Shown: positions 25,409 to 35,128, counted from the first letter of the stretch. The stretch: 64,000 bases of DNA from Methanobacterium_B sp963825335 (GCA_963825335.1 CAWGSP010000001.1:2108001-2172000); one strand, 5' to 3'. A program made the numbers and translations. The notes: generated by a model not told the origin, from the sequence alone.

Positions 25409-26666
25409 TTTAGGGTCTTAGATTTTTTTCTTTTTTTAGAGGTTTGTCCTTCTGTATTTTAGATGTTTGAAAGTCGTTTTGTTTTGCTATTGTAAAAATA
25501 CATTTTAATTTTAGTCATATAATTAGAATGGGCCTTCTAAACCGTTAAATTTAAATATTGATACTTACATATTTTTATTGGGCAAATAAAATGAAGCATC
25601 ATCTAAATTACAGTAAAGAAGACCCAAACTATATCTTGTTGGGTAAAATATTTAAAATTATCGGTTCGAGAAAATCAAAAACAATAATGTCTTCAAAAGG
25701 CATTAAAAATGTAAATATGATGATTTTATCCGTTAAAATTATTATAACAGCTGTATTTTTCAATACAACAATGGAGTTTGTTGTTCAAGAGCTAAAACGA
25801 GATAAACGTTTAAGAAAATTTTTTGAAATCTCTGATGTTCCAAATGCTCTTCAAATTTCAGAATTTTTATCAAGATTTGAATCCAATACATACATTAAAA
25901 TCGTTAACAGCATCTTAATGAATACAAAACCCTTAAAAAGACGTGGAAAACTAACATTTATCGTTGATTCCACGCCAGTGGATTTGGATTACAATGTAAA
26001 ACGAAAACCACGTTCCAAAAAATATCTCGAAAAACAGGATCTAAAATGGAGCTATTCATCATCTTATGGATTTTATATCGGATTTAAAGCAACCATAGTC
26101 ATAGAACAGAAATCAGCACTGCCCGTTGCCATCATAATCCATTCAGGAGCTCCGCACGATTCCAAAATATTTTCTGAAATAATGGAAAACCTGCAAAAAA
26201 GAAGAATAATTCGAAAAAACGACACCATAATATTCGACAGAGGATATTACAGCTACATAAACTACCAAATAGGCATTTCCAAATACAAAATCGTTCCTTT
26301 AATTTTTCCAAAAGAAAATTTCAAGATCCAAAAACTAAATGACAAATTAACCTATCCATTAAGAGTATTTAACAATAAAAAAACCGAAAAACAAGCCAAA
26401 AAATTATACAACACATTAAAAACCGAATTATTAAAAAAAATAGCTAAATGGAAAAAATACAAACCAATCCGTGGCAAAATAGAAGATTTTTTTAAATTAT
26501 GCAAATCTGGACTAAGCTTAAAAAAATTACACAAATATACACCAGAATCAGCCAAAAGAACCACCATTCTAATTGTATTTTTAGCAGGACTCATCACAAC
26601 AAACGGCTACAACACAAAAACAGCCCTCCAAAAGCTCTCCGAAACCTAAAAATCTAAGACCCTAAA
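25409..26666 (+). mobile_element. Complete insertion sequence with 19-bp inverted repeats and TCCC target duplication
   Basis: The 1258-bp element is bounded by exact 19-bp inverted repeats, TTTAGGGTCTTAGATTTTT at 25409-25427 and its complement at 26648-26666. The four bases TCCC lie on both sides (25405-25408 and 26667-26670), a target duplication. It carries one DDE transposase gene whose stop codon overlaps the right repeat. The perfect ends, intact gene and intact duplication point to a recent insertion. It landed 12 bases after trkH in a pyrimidine-rich stretch that, once rejoined, reads like an archaeal terminator. The family looks like the IS4/IS5 group. Confidence 0.93.
25591..26649 (+). 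CDS. IS transposase, DDE type (IS4/IS5 group)
   Basis: The 352-residue enzyme cuts and joins the element ends. The catalytic triad is readable: first Asp in FIVDSTPVDLDY (about residue 130), second Asp in IIFDRGYYSY (about residue 220), and the Glu in RGKIEDFFKLCKSGL (about residue 300), which fits the DDE Tnp_1 family. The protein is strongly basic, as expected for DNA binding. The start at ATG 25591 is the first one that aligns with a normal N-terminus; no clear ribosome site is seen. The frame is undamaged, so the element may be active. Confidence 0.93.
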   Translation: MKHHLNYSKEDPNYILLGKIFKIIGSRKSKTIMSSKGIKNVNMMILSVKIIITAVFFNTTMEFVVQELKRDKRLRKFFEISDVPNALQISEFLSRFESNTYIKIVNSILMNTKPLKRRGKLTFIVDSTPVDLDYNVKRKPRSKKYLEKQDLKWSYSSSYGFYIGFKATIVIEQKSALPVAIIIHSGAPHDSKIFSEIMENLQKRRIIRKNDTIIFDRGYYSYINYQIGISKYKIVPLIFPKENFKIQKLNDKLTYPLRVFNNKKTEKQAKKLYNTLKTELLKKIAKWKKYKPIRGKIEDFFKLCKSGLSLKKLHKYTPESAKRTTILIVFLAGLITTNGYNTKTALQKLSET

Positions 26667-26837
26667 TCCCTTCTTTTCTTTTTTAAGTTCAATATTTGAC
26701 ATAGATTTTATTATTTTAGCTCGAATGATTTTAAAACTTCCATTAAACAGATATCTCGTATTCTTTTAGGATGAAAAAATCGAAAATCACAGATATCATA
26801 AACAAAAAAAAATTAGTAAAAAATAAAATAATTAATA

Positions 26838-27284
26838 TTAGGATATAACATTTACTGGTACTTTGGCTGCACGAACAACTCTATCAGTTGTTTGTCCTAA
26901 TAAAAATTTTTCTAGACCGTGTTTACCAGACTTTCCTATTATTACTTGATCAACACCCTCTTCATCGATAGTTTTAAGTATTGTATCAGCGGGCTTTCCC
27001 TCTTTGATAAGTGTTTTAAATTGAATATTTTTGCACATACCATTGCACTGACTTTCTTCAAGTTTTGCTTTGAACTGATCAACAGCCCTTTGTGCATCGG
27101 CACGTAATTCTTTATCAAGACTATTTCTGATATCTGGTTGTGGTACGTAATCCAAATAATCGGTGTCTATAACATTTAAAACAACGATTTCTGCACCACT
27201 AATATCTGCAAGTGCTATAGCATGTTCACCTGCCCTCTCTGAATTTTTTGAACCATCTGTAGGTAATAATATTTTTGTTGTCAT
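26838..27284 (-). CDS. Universal stress protein, UspA family
   Basis: The 148-residue protein has the UspA fold: ILLPTDGSKNSERAGEHA at the start and the nucleotide motif IGKSGKHGLEKFLLGQTTDRV near the end, matching G-x2-G-x9-G-S/T, so ATP binding is likely. An insert near residues 80-90 with two cysteines (SQCNGMCKN) is less usual and might be redox-active. It precedes the proton ATPase gene on the same strand with 220 bases between its own gene start and upstream DNA, so it probably has its own promoter. Confidence 0.9.
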   Translation of the reverse strand: MTTKILLPTDGSKNSERAGEHAIALADISGAEIVVLNVIDTDYLDYVPQPDIRNSLDKELRADAQRAVDQFKAKLEESQCNGMCKNIQFKTLIKEGKPADTILKTIDEEGVDQVIIGKSGKHGLEKFLLGQTTDRVVRAAKVPVNVIS

Positions 27285-27507
27285 TTAATTCCCTCCGAAA
27301 ATTTTATACAATTATCAGTATTTTATGAAATTTATTATCCTATCAATATATTCTTTTATAATCCTTCATATTTATTATTTATCCTAACGACTGGAATAAC
27401 GATACTTAATTAACAGCTAAATCGAAGTAAAATCATTATAATTAACTATATTTTTATTACAAAAAATTTTAACTCCACGATATGTCCCAACTTCATTGTA
27501 TCCAAAT

Positions 27508-29982
27508 TTATTTTTTAAAAAGAATGTTGGTTGACAATATTTTTTTAAAGTTCAATAACTGATTACTCTCGAGTAGCTTGGCAAAATAGATTTTTAGCTG
27601 GTCTTCAATTAAAAATGCTCCTAATGAATAAACCCATACCAACGTCGCTAACTTCCATCCAATAGGTGTTAAAAATAGGCCAAATACAACTAACAATGTT
27701 GCTAATATATCCGTTAAAATTACGGACCAGAAAAATATGCCACTAGGCCTCACAGACCAGAAATGTCCTGTGTTACGTGTCACGAACATAGTTAGATGTC
27801 CTGCAACAATTAATTTCAAAAATATTAACGATTGTAAAACTCCTGTATCCAAATTCAACACTACTTTTCCTATATAAAATAGGATCAATGATGAAACCAC
27901 ACCTAAAGCTCCTAACAATGTTGCCATACCAATTACTTGATACATGTCCCATTTTTGTGGACTGTTGACCTTTTCGGTTCGATCGTATGCTATGGTCATA
28001 ACTGGTATATCATCAAGAAGTGCTATTAAAACAAGCATCAACGCTGTTACAGGGTAGAAGTTAAATAATAATATTACCATCGCAGTGAATATCAATATAC
28101 GTATTGTTTCGGCAACTCTGTAGATTGAGTAACTCTTCATACGATGAAATATTTTGTAACTTTCTTTAATCGCGTTAATTATTACCGAAAGACCCGGTTC
28201 TGTTAGTACTATATCCGCCGCTGATTTCGTGGCATCTGTGGCGCCGGATAAAGCTATGCCTGCATCAGCCCGTTTAAGAGCTGGTGCATCGTTGACTCCA
28301 TCACCGGTCATTCCAACAATTTTACCGGCATTTTGCATTATCTCTACAATTTTATATTTATGTTCCGGAAACACCTCAGCAAAACCGCTGGCGTTTTCTA
28401 TTATCTTTTCGGCATCTGATTCATTGCTTTCTAAAAATGATTTTGGCAACTCGATATTTGTATTCAAATCTAGTTCTTCTGCAATTTCTTTGGCAATGGC
28501 AATATGGTCGCCGGTTATCATCTTAACATCTATACCCATAGACTTGGCAGCCCGGATAGTTTCTTTAGAACTTTTCCTTGGAGGATCATATAGTGCTATG
28601 AGTCCTAATAATTCCCAGTTATGATTAGGTTCTTTCTTTGCAACTGCTATTGACCGGTAACCTTTAGAAGCGAATACATCTATATGGTGGATAACTTTTT
28701 CTTCAATTGAAGTATTAGCTGATAAAAGGGATAAAATTACTTGTGGAGCTCCTTTGGAAACTTTGAATTGTTTACCATCGTACTGTACCAGAGATTCTGT
28801 ACTTTTACGAACTGGATCGAATGGATTGAATTTTATGGTTTTATATCTTTTTATTTTCTCTGAGATTGTGCTTGTTGATGCTAGGGTATCAAGAATTGCT
28901 TTATCGAGGGGATCCTGTTCTTCTTTTAAAGAGGCTAATCCTGCGTAGAATATTACATCATCATTTGAGGCGCTGTTGTAAGGAGCTATGTCTGCTATCG
29001 ATATTTTATTTTTGGTCAGGGTTCCTGTTTTGTCTGAAAACAACACATCCATCCCTGCCATTTCTTCGATAGCCGCTAGTTTACTTACTATTGCCTTCTT
29101 TTTAGCAAGGGCCATTGCTCCCACTGTCATAGTAACTGAGAGCACCGCGGGCTGTGCAACTGGTATTGATGCTATTGTCAGTACCAATGCAAATGCTAAA
29201 ATATCAAAAAAACTTTCGTGGCGGATCAGGCCAGCAATGAATATTAAAGCCACCATAATAACATCAAGAGTAATAAGGTAGTCACCTATCTTAATCACAG
29301 CTTTTTCAAGGTGACTTTTTGGTTTTGCCTTAGAAACAAGTCCTGCAGCCCGTCCAAAATAAGTGTTCATTCCAGTTGCATAAACTACACCTATCATTTG
29401 ACCCTTCTGTATGATTGAACCGGAATAACATGTATCACCTACACCCTTATCAACTGGAAGTGATTCACCAGTTATTGCTGATTCATCTGCAGTTACATAG
29501 TCACCGTCAAATAGTTTGATATCAGCCGGTACAATATCACCAAGATGAACCTTGACCACATCGCCGATAACCACTTCTTTGGACGGGATTACCTTCCATC
29601 TCCCATCCCGTAATACTCGGGCATTAAATGCTAACTTATTTTTTAACAGATCAATTGCATTATCTGCTCTATCCTCTTGAAAAAATCCTACTAAACCATT
29701 TATCAATAATAGCAGCAGTATGATGCTGAACTCCTGCCAGTGTTGTATCGCAAGCGAGATAAGCAATGCTATTTCTATCATCCACGGGATTGGTCCCCAA
29801 AAATATCCTAAAAATTTGATGAGATGGCTCTTTTTTTCCTCTGCTATTTCGTTGTAACCGTATTGATCCAGACGTTTTTTGACAGATTCATTGGACAAAC
29901 CATTTAAATCAGAGTTTAACCTCTCCAATAATTCAGAGATTGATATTTTATTGACATCCTGATCATTGATTTCCTGATCCAT
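27508..29982 (-). CDS. Plasma-membrane proton-efflux P-type ATPase (P3A)
   Basis: The 824-residue pump uses ATP to move protons out of the cell. Landmarks are TADESAITGESLPVDK (actuator domain), the phosphorylated Asp317 in FSDKTGTLTKN, KGAPQVIL (nucleotide domain) and MTGDGVNDAPALKRADAGIA (hinge). The N-terminal LSNESVKKRLDQYGYNEI and the six C-terminal membrane segments match fungal- and plant-type P3A pumps, which also exist in some methanogens. No ribosome site is evident, so the mRNA may be leaderless. Its role could be acid resistance or pH balance; that is inferred. Confidence 0.92.
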   Translation of the reverse strand: MDQEINDQDVNKISISELLERLNSDLNGLSNESVKKRLDQYGYNEIAEEKKSHLIKFLGYFWGPIPWMIEIALLISLAIQHWQEFSIILLLLLINGLVGFFQEDRADNAIDLLKNKLAFNARVLRDGRWKVIPSKEVVIGDVVKVHLGDIVPADIKLFDGDYVTADESAITGESLPVDKGVGDTCYSGSIIQKGQMIGVVYATGMNTYFGRAAGLVSKAKPKSHLEKAVIKIGDYLITLDVIMVALIFIAGLIRHESFFDILAFALVLTIASIPVAQPAVLSVTMTVGAMALAKKKAIVSKLAAIEEMAGMDVLFSDKTGTLTKNKISIADIAPYNSASNDDVIFYAGLASLKEEQDPLDKAILDTLASTSTISEKIKRYKTIKFNPFDPVRKSTESLVQYDGKQFKVSKGAPQVILSLLSANTSIEEKVIHHIDVFASKGYRSIAVAKKEPNHNWELLGLIALYDPPRKSSKETIRAAKSMGIDVKMITGDHIAIAKEIAEELDLNTNIELPKSFLESNESDAEKIIENASGFAEVFPEHKYKIVEIMQNAGKIVGMTGDGVNDAPALKRADAGIALSGATDATKSAADIVLTEPGLSVIINAIKESYKIFHRMKSYSIYRVAETIRILIFTAMVILLFNFYPVTALMLVLIALLDDIPVMTIAYDRTEKVNSPQKWDMYQVIGMATLLGALGVVSSLILFYIGKVVLNLDTGVLQSLIFLKLIVAGHLTMFVTRNTGHFWSVRPSGIFFWSVILTDILATLLVVFGLFLTPIGWKLATLVWVYSLGAFLIEDQLKIYFAKLLESNQLLNFKKILSTNILFKK

Positions 29983-30583
29983 AAAATATATATTTTCTTT
30001 TTAAGATTAATATTCATTTATATTGGGCATGCATATCGCTATCATTTGATATTATCATTACAAGGGAGGATATAATATATGAATTCTAAAAATTTCAAAA
30101 AATAGAATTAAAATAATGCCTATTAAAATTTCATATTTATGATCTGTTGTCATTGATGATTTGGCCAAAGATAAGAACTTTATATAGAGCATCTGATACA
30201 TTTGAGCATTTTGTGAAAGATACCCTATATAAACTCAATTTAACAGTAGGGATCGTTCATTGTTTTTGTTTACGATCTCTACTAATTTGCTTCGGAGTAT
30301 GGCTGAGTCAAATTAATAAATTTACATTAGATTAGTAAACTTTAGTAATACTAAACTAAATCATGTTCTTACCAATTAATAGATTCGTCGTCTAAATATT
30401 TAATACTTTCCATTTGATTCGTATTATTACTTTTTTTGTTAATATGGTATGAATTGTAATAATAGGTTAAATCAGACCAACAAAAAAAATTCCGATTCGA
30501 AAAAAACCATGAAAAGATCGGTTGACTCATATTTCAATCTTTATAAACTAATTCATATGCAAATGTTTCAAATGATATGTTCA
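29983..30583. other. Intergenic region with a candidate structured RNA
   Basis: About 600 bases without a credible protein gene. Two good TATA boxes (30178-30187 and 30223-30232) and three hairpins (30245-30283, 30284-30315, 30341-30355) stand out; see the ncRNA entry. Confidence 0.4.
30205..30355 (+). ncRNA. Candidate small structured RNA
   Basis: A TATA box (CTTTATATAG, 30178-30187) would start a transcript near 30205-30212. It would contain a 12-bp stem (AGTAGGGATCGT at 30245-30256 with ACGATCTCTACT at 30272-30283, one G-U pair, 15-base loop), then a second stem AATTTG/CAAATT, then a 15-base inverted repeat TTTAGTA-A-TACTAAA at the end. It does not look like a tRNA or C/D-box guide. Ends and function are guesses; no expression data. 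Confidence 0.3.
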
Positions 30584-30766
30584 TCATTTCTGTTGAATAA
30601 CTGTTTGCGGTATCTTTTCTTGGTGTTCGTTGCATCGGGAATATTTATATCTGTAACTATTTCGCAGTTCGCATTTGTACTGCATCAATGTAACATTTTT
30701 AACATAATCTTCTTCATCAAGAAATTTACAATTATAACAACAAGCAGTTTTTAACGTATTATCCAT
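30584..30766 (-). CDS. Cys-rich miniprotein
   Basis: The 60-residue protein starts at ATG 30766, which has GGGGGTG upstream. Five cysteines, ACCYNCKF near residues 9-14, YKCEL near residue 32 and SRCNEH near residue 45, could hold one zinc ion or an iron-sulphur cluster. The rest is polar and aromatic. A frame on the other strand covers this site but lacks a ribosome site. The gene stands alone. Function unknown. Confidence 0.6.
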   Translation of the reverse strand: MDNTLKTACCYNCKFLDEEDYVKNVTLMQYKCELRNSYRYKYSRCNEHQEKIPQTVIQQK

Positions 30767-31266
30767 TAAAGCACCCCCATGATACACATTAATATTGTTA
30801 ATTTTAAAATTTAGAACAGATCTATCGATTTTTATTAATCAATCAACACACTAAAAAATTTATAATTAACCTCATCGTAATCATTGTAACTAATTTGCTT
30901 TATAATCATGCTATTTTTTTTCATTACCATGAACTATAGAATAACATATAACTTATTCCAATATTCCTGTTAAAGAATTACTTTTATAACGAATATGATG
31001 TGCCTACTACAAGTATAATAAATATCCTAATAGTGTAGAATCTGTTCTAGTTTGACATTAATCATCATGATGCATATAGATGATGATCACTTGGATTATA
31101 TTTAAACAGTATTTAGATAATTAGGCAGATCAATTTGGAATTTATATAAGATAAAAATATTTGTGGCATCAGTGTACTACTATGAAACTATTATAGAAAT
31201 TTGCAATTATATTGGTAATAACAGAACATTTTTAAATTATAATCTAGAAAGTATTATTAGATATAC
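30767..31266. other. Intergenic region, promoters only
   Basis: This divergent gap holds a promoter for the rightward MsvR paralogue: CATTTTTAAATTATAA near 31228-31243, about 25-30 bases before the ATG. I see no TTCG-N8-CGAA box here and no further gene. Confidence 0.45.
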
Positions 31267-32028
31267 ATGTCTGTGATAAAAAAATATAACACCAAACGAT
31301 CTCCCTTTTACAAAATATTCTCTTCTGACACCAAAGTAGATGTTGTGAAAAGTCCTGTTAAGGTTAAAATATTAGAATCTCTATGTTACAATAATCTGAG
31401 CTTCAATGAAATAGTTGAAATAACAGGTAAAGCCAAACCAACAGTGTCTCAACATTTAAGAGAACTGGTTGAAGAAGGATTACTCAGGTCTTTCAAGGAT
31501 CCTTTAGATGCACGTAGAAAAATCTTTTGTATAAATGCTGAATTCTTAGGAGAAGTTGCTTCTAAAAAGGAATATCAATTCGATATCGATGATTACTTCT
31601 CAAAATTACCTCAACTCAATGATCCTTTCGAATTTTACAGACTCATTCTAAGATCACTTAGGGCAGAATTTTGGAATGAAGGCATAAATATCGACCCAAT
31701 ATTACGCAATGCAGGTAAACGAGTGGGAGAAGTTTTTTACGAACAAATAAAGGATGATGATCTAGACATATTGCTTGCAAACATAATACAATTCTGGGAT
31801 GACAAAGAGTTGGGACTAGTAAAAATTTTAAATCTTGATCCACTAACCATTGCAGTTTATGATTGTTTTGAATGTAAAGACCTACCTGAAATTGGTAAAC
31901 CAGTTTGTTCATTTGATTCGGGAATTTTAGACTCTATTTTTACCAAGTATTTTGGTCGCGATGTCTCAACAAATGAAAAGACATGCTATGCACAGGGTGA
32001 TGAATACTGTTCTTTCATTATCCAGTAA
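31267..32028 (+). CDS. MsvR-type redox regulator (winged helix plus V4R), paralogue 1
   Basis: The 253-residue protein joins an ArsR-like winged helix (SPVKVKILESL, then TGKAKPTVSQHLRELVEEG) to a C-terminal V4R domain. This layout defines MsvR, a methanogen regulator known to change DNA binding with the redox state of its cysteines. The V4R part keeps CFECKDLP, PVCSFDSGIL, KTCYAQGDEYCSF, five cysteines shared with the copy at 58820. A TATA box lies just upstream, and the transcript would be nearly leaderless. The target is unknown; the thioredoxin-domain gene 100 bases downstream is a candidate. Confidence 0.88.
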   Translation: MSVIKKYNTKRSPFYKIFSSDTKVDVVKSPVKVKILESLCYNNLSFNEIVEITGKAKPTVSQHLRELVEEGLLRSFKDPLDARRKIFCINAEFLGEVASKKEYQFDIDDYFSKLPQLNDPFEFYRLILRSLRAEFWNEGINIDPILRNAGKRVGEVFYEQIKDDDLDILLANIIQFWDDKELGLVKILNLDPLTIAVYDCFECKDLPEIGKPVCSFDSGILDSIFTKYFGRDVSTNEKTCYAQGDEYCSFIIQ

Positions 32029-32129
32029 ATTAAATAATTCAAAAAAATTGGATAGGACTTCAGAACAAAATCGCCCAAATATATCAATTAGAATATTTTC
32101 TTAATGGAAATTAAGTAGGTGTAAAACCA

Positions 32130-34247
32130 ATGGATAATCCAAAAAAAAATATTTCTAAAAATGGTGATAAAAAAAATTATAACCATCTAAAAGATGAAAA
32201 AAGCCCATATTTAATTCAACACGCAAAAAATCCTGTTGACTGGTATCCGTGGGGAGAAGAAGCATTTAATAAAGCTAAAACTGAAGATAAACCAATATTT
32301 TTATCAATAGGATATTCTACATGTCATTGGTGTCATGTAATGGCCCATGAATCATTTGAAGATTATGAAGTAGCTGAACTTTTAAACAGCGTCTTTGTAG
32401 CTGTGAAGGTGGATCGTGAAGAAAGACCAGATATTGACAGTATTTACATGACAGCATGTCAGATCATGGCTGGAACAGGTGGATGGCCATTAACCATTAT
32501 CATGACCCCCGATAAAAAACCTTTCTTTGCCGGAACATACTTTCCACGAGAATCTGGATTTGAAACTATAGGATTAAAAGATCTTATTTTGAATGTTAGA
32601 GATATATGGAAGGATAAAAGAGAAGAAATAGATAGTTCAGGTGAACAAATTATAACTGCCATGTCAGAACTTTCTAAACCCGGAACCAAAGAAGATCTAA
32701 ATGAAGATATCCTAAATATAACATATAACGAACTTTCTAATGTATTTGATGAAGAAAATGGCGGTTTTGGAGACTTCACAAAATTTCCCACACCCCACAA
32801 TTTTATGTTTCTTTTAAGATACTGGAAACGTACAGGAAACAAAAACGCCCTCCACATGATCGAAAAAACACTCCATTCCATGGCTAAAGGCGGAATATAT
32901 GATCATCTGGGATTTGGATTTCATCGGTACTCGGTTGATAAAAACTGGTTGGTACCCCATTTTGAGAAAATGCTCTATGATCAGGCATTAATTGCGATGG
33001 CTTACACAGAAGTGTACCAAGCAACTGGCAACTCCTCGTATAAAAAAACAGCAGAAGACATATTAAAATATGCAATACGCGACATGAAATCACCAAAAGG
33101 AGCATTTTATTCGGCTGAAGATGCTGACAGTGAAGGTGTTGAAGGGAAATTCTATTTATGGACTAAAGAAGAAATTTTTAACGTACTAGAACCTGATCAA
33201 GCCAAACTCGTGTCTATGTTATACGATGTAAAGGAAGATGGAAACTTCAACGATCCATACTCGCAGAACACGAACAAAAATATACTCCACCGAAAATATA
33301 AAAATAAGGAATTGGCAGATAAACTAGGATTAAAAAAACCGGAATTAGAAAAACAAATTGAATCTGCACGTATTAAACTGTATAATTCGAGAGAGAAAAG
33401 AATACATCCTCATAAAGACGATAAAATATTAACCGATTGGAATGGATTGATGATAGCATCCCTTGCAAAGGCAAGTCAAGTATTCAACAATGAAGTATAT
33501 TCGAGTGCTGCAATGGAAGCAGTTAGTTTCATATTTGAGAATGATTACAACAATGGTTGTTTGCTCCATAGATACCGTAAAGGTGAAGCAAATATCAAAG
33601 GAAATTTGGACGACTACTCTTTTATGATATGGGGTTTACTTGAACTTTATGGGGCTGTTTTTGATATTAAATATTTGAACGCAGCAATAGAACTCAATCA
33701 GATCATAATTGAACATTTCTGGGATGATGAAAATGGAGGATTTTATTTCACAGCAGATGATAGTGAAATGGTACTCATGCGCGAAAAAAAGACCTATGAT
33801 AATGCCACACCATCTGGAAATTCGATTGAATTAATGAATCTGATAAAAATTGCGAGGTTAACCGAAGATCCTCTGCTCGAGGAAATGGCAGTTAAAACTG
33901 AAAGATCCTTTTCAGAAAATGTTAAAAGAGCACCAACAGCACATACACAATTTCTTGCAGCGGTAGACTATAAATTAGGACCATCATTCGAAGTGGTTGT
34001 AGCTGGAAAGTCCAGAACTCCCGACACCGATGAGATGATTAGAACGATCAACAAGCATTACATACCCAACAAGGTTGTAATATTCAAGGACACAGACAAG
34101 CCAATCGAAGTCAATAAAATAGCAACCTCACTAAAATATAAGGGAAGTATAAATGATAGGGCTACTGCCCATATATGTTCATCTGGGAGTTGTAAAATAC
34201 CAACAAACGATATCTCCGAGATGTTGAAGTTATTAGGCATCAAATAA
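32130..34247 (+). CDS. YyaL/SSP411-type thioredoxin-domain protein
   Basis: The 705-residue protein belongs to the DUF255 (YyaL, spermatogenesis-associated protein 20) family. Residues 20-180 form a thioredoxin-like domain with STCHWCHVMAHESFED, its Cys pair CHWC, and WPLTIIMTPDKKPFFAGTYFP. The rest is an alpha/alpha barrel resembling sugar epimerases or glycosidases (VPHFEKMLYDQA, TDWNGLMIASLA). The enzymatic role of the family is not settled. AGGTG precedes the ATG. It follows MsvR paralogue 1 in the same direction, so redox control is plausible but unproven. Confidence 0.92.
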   Translation: MDNPKKNISKNGDKKNYNHLKDEKSPYLIQHAKNPVDWYPWGEEAFNKAKTEDKPIFLSIGYSTCHWCHVMAHESFEDYEVAELLNSVFVAVKVDREERPDIDSIYMTACQIMAGTGGWPLTIIMTPDKKPFFAGTYFPRESGFETIGLKDLILNVRDIWKDKREEIDSSGEQIITAMSELSKPGTKEDLNEDILNITYNELSNVFDEENGGFGDFTKFPTPHNFMFLLRYWKRTGNKNALHMIEKTLHSMAKGGIYDHLGFGFHRYSVDKNWLVPHFEKMLYDQALIAMAYTEVYQATGNSSYKKTAEDILKYAIRDMKSPKGAFYSAEDADSEGVEGKFYLWTKEEIFNVLEPDQAKLVSMLYDVKEDGNFNDPYSQNTNKNILHRKYKNKELADKLGLKKPELEKQIESARIKLYNSREKRIHPHKDDKILTDWNGLMIASLAKASQVFNNEVYSSAAMEAVSFIFENDYNNGCLLHRYRKGEANIKGNLDDYSFMIWGLLELYGAVFDIKYLNAAIELNQIIIEHFWDDENGGFYFTADDSEMVLMREKKTYDNATPSGNSIELMNLIKIARLTEDPLLEEMAVKTERSFSENVKRAPTAHTQFLAAVDYKLGPSFEVVVAGKSRTPDTDEMIRTINKHYIPNKVVIFKDTDKPIEVNKIATSLKYKGSINDRATAHICSSGSCKIPTNDISEMLKLLGIK

Positions 34248-34420
34248 TTAAGTACTGATCAATTAATAAAATTTAAAGGCCAGACTTACTAAACCTACCA
34301 TTTAGGATTTATTCATCATTCTAATTTTTTACTGTATATTGCTTAGAATGAAACTTTGGATATGGTGGCACAAAAAAAAAGATAATTATTTGGATATTGT
34401 TATTAAATGTATGACATTCT

Positions 34421-35092
34421 TTATCCTTTCATTATTTCTATTCCAGATTCTTTTCCAACCATTACCTCATCCACAATCTCTGAAAATAAACCATTTTCAA
34501 CCACACCAGGTATGTTATTCAGCTCCTTTTCGAGTTCTTGTGGGTTGGTAATTGTATCAAACTGGACATCTAGGATGAAATTTCCATTATCTGTGATAAC
34601 TGGACCATCCTTATTTTTTGCCATCCTGATTTTGGGTTTGCCATTTAACTCGATTAAATGATTTTTAACTGGTTTTGTTGATTGAGGAATAATTTCTACT
34701 GGCACAGGGAATTTACCCAAAACTGAAACTATTTTAGAGAAATCTACTATCACAACGAACTTTTTTGCAGATTCATCAATTATTTTCTCGAGTGTATGTG
34801 CTGCCCCACCACCCTTGATCAGATTGAGTCTGGGGTCTACTTCATCTGCCCCGTCAACTGCGATGTCGATGTCGTGTTCTTCAAGAGAGGTTACAGGAAT
34901 TCCAGAATCACGAGCCAAAAAAAATGATTGATAAGATGTTGGAATACCCATGATCTGTATTTCTTCTTTTTTTATTCTGTGTCCGAGTTTTTCAATGAAA
35001 TGATGTGTTGTTGATCCTGTTCCAAGTCCAACAATATCCCCATCTTTAACTAGTTTGGCTGCTTCGTATCCAACTCTTTTTTTAATTTCCAT
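34421..35092 (-). CDS. rpiA: Ribose-5-phosphate isomerase A
   Basis: The enzyme interconverts ribose-5-phosphate and ribulose-5-phosphate, needed for nucleotide synthesis. The 223-residue protein has all family motifs: VGLGTGSTTHHFIEKLG, DGADEVDPRLNLIKGGG with catalytic residues, and the C-terminal NNIPGVVENGLF. I prefer ATG 35092; an adjacent in-frame TTG at 35095 is closer to the GAGG site and is possible. It lies 36 bases after the UPF0179 gene on the same strand, probably one operon. Confidence 0.95.
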   Translation of the reverse strand: MEIKKRVGYEAAKLVKDGDIVGLGTGSTTHHFIEKLGHRIKKEEIQIMGIPTSYQSFFLARDSGIPVTSLEEHDIDIAVDGADEVDPRLNLIKGGGAAHTLEKIIDESAKKFVVIVDFSKIVSVLGKFPVPVEIIPQSTKPVKNHLIELNGKPKIRMAKNKDGPVITDNGNFILDVQFDTITNPQELEKELNNIPGVVENGLFSEIVDEVMVGKESGIEIMKG

Positions 35093-35128
35093 CAATATTT
35101 TGCCTCGATAAATTTATCAAATTAAAAT

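Noticed and set aside
30147..30335. Rightward open frame of 62 codons in the gap after the proton ATPase
   Set aside because: No ribosome site and odd composition; the region is better explained by hairpins of a candidate RNA.
30449..30754. Rightward open frame of 101 codons opposite the Cys-rich gene
   Set aside because: Sequence resembles a reverse reading; no ribosome site. The leftward frame has GGGGGTG and conserved-looking cysteines.
31060..31080. Repeated GATGAT/ATCATC words upstream of MsvR paralogue 1
   Set aside because: Short, low-complexity and not symmetrical enough to support an operator call.
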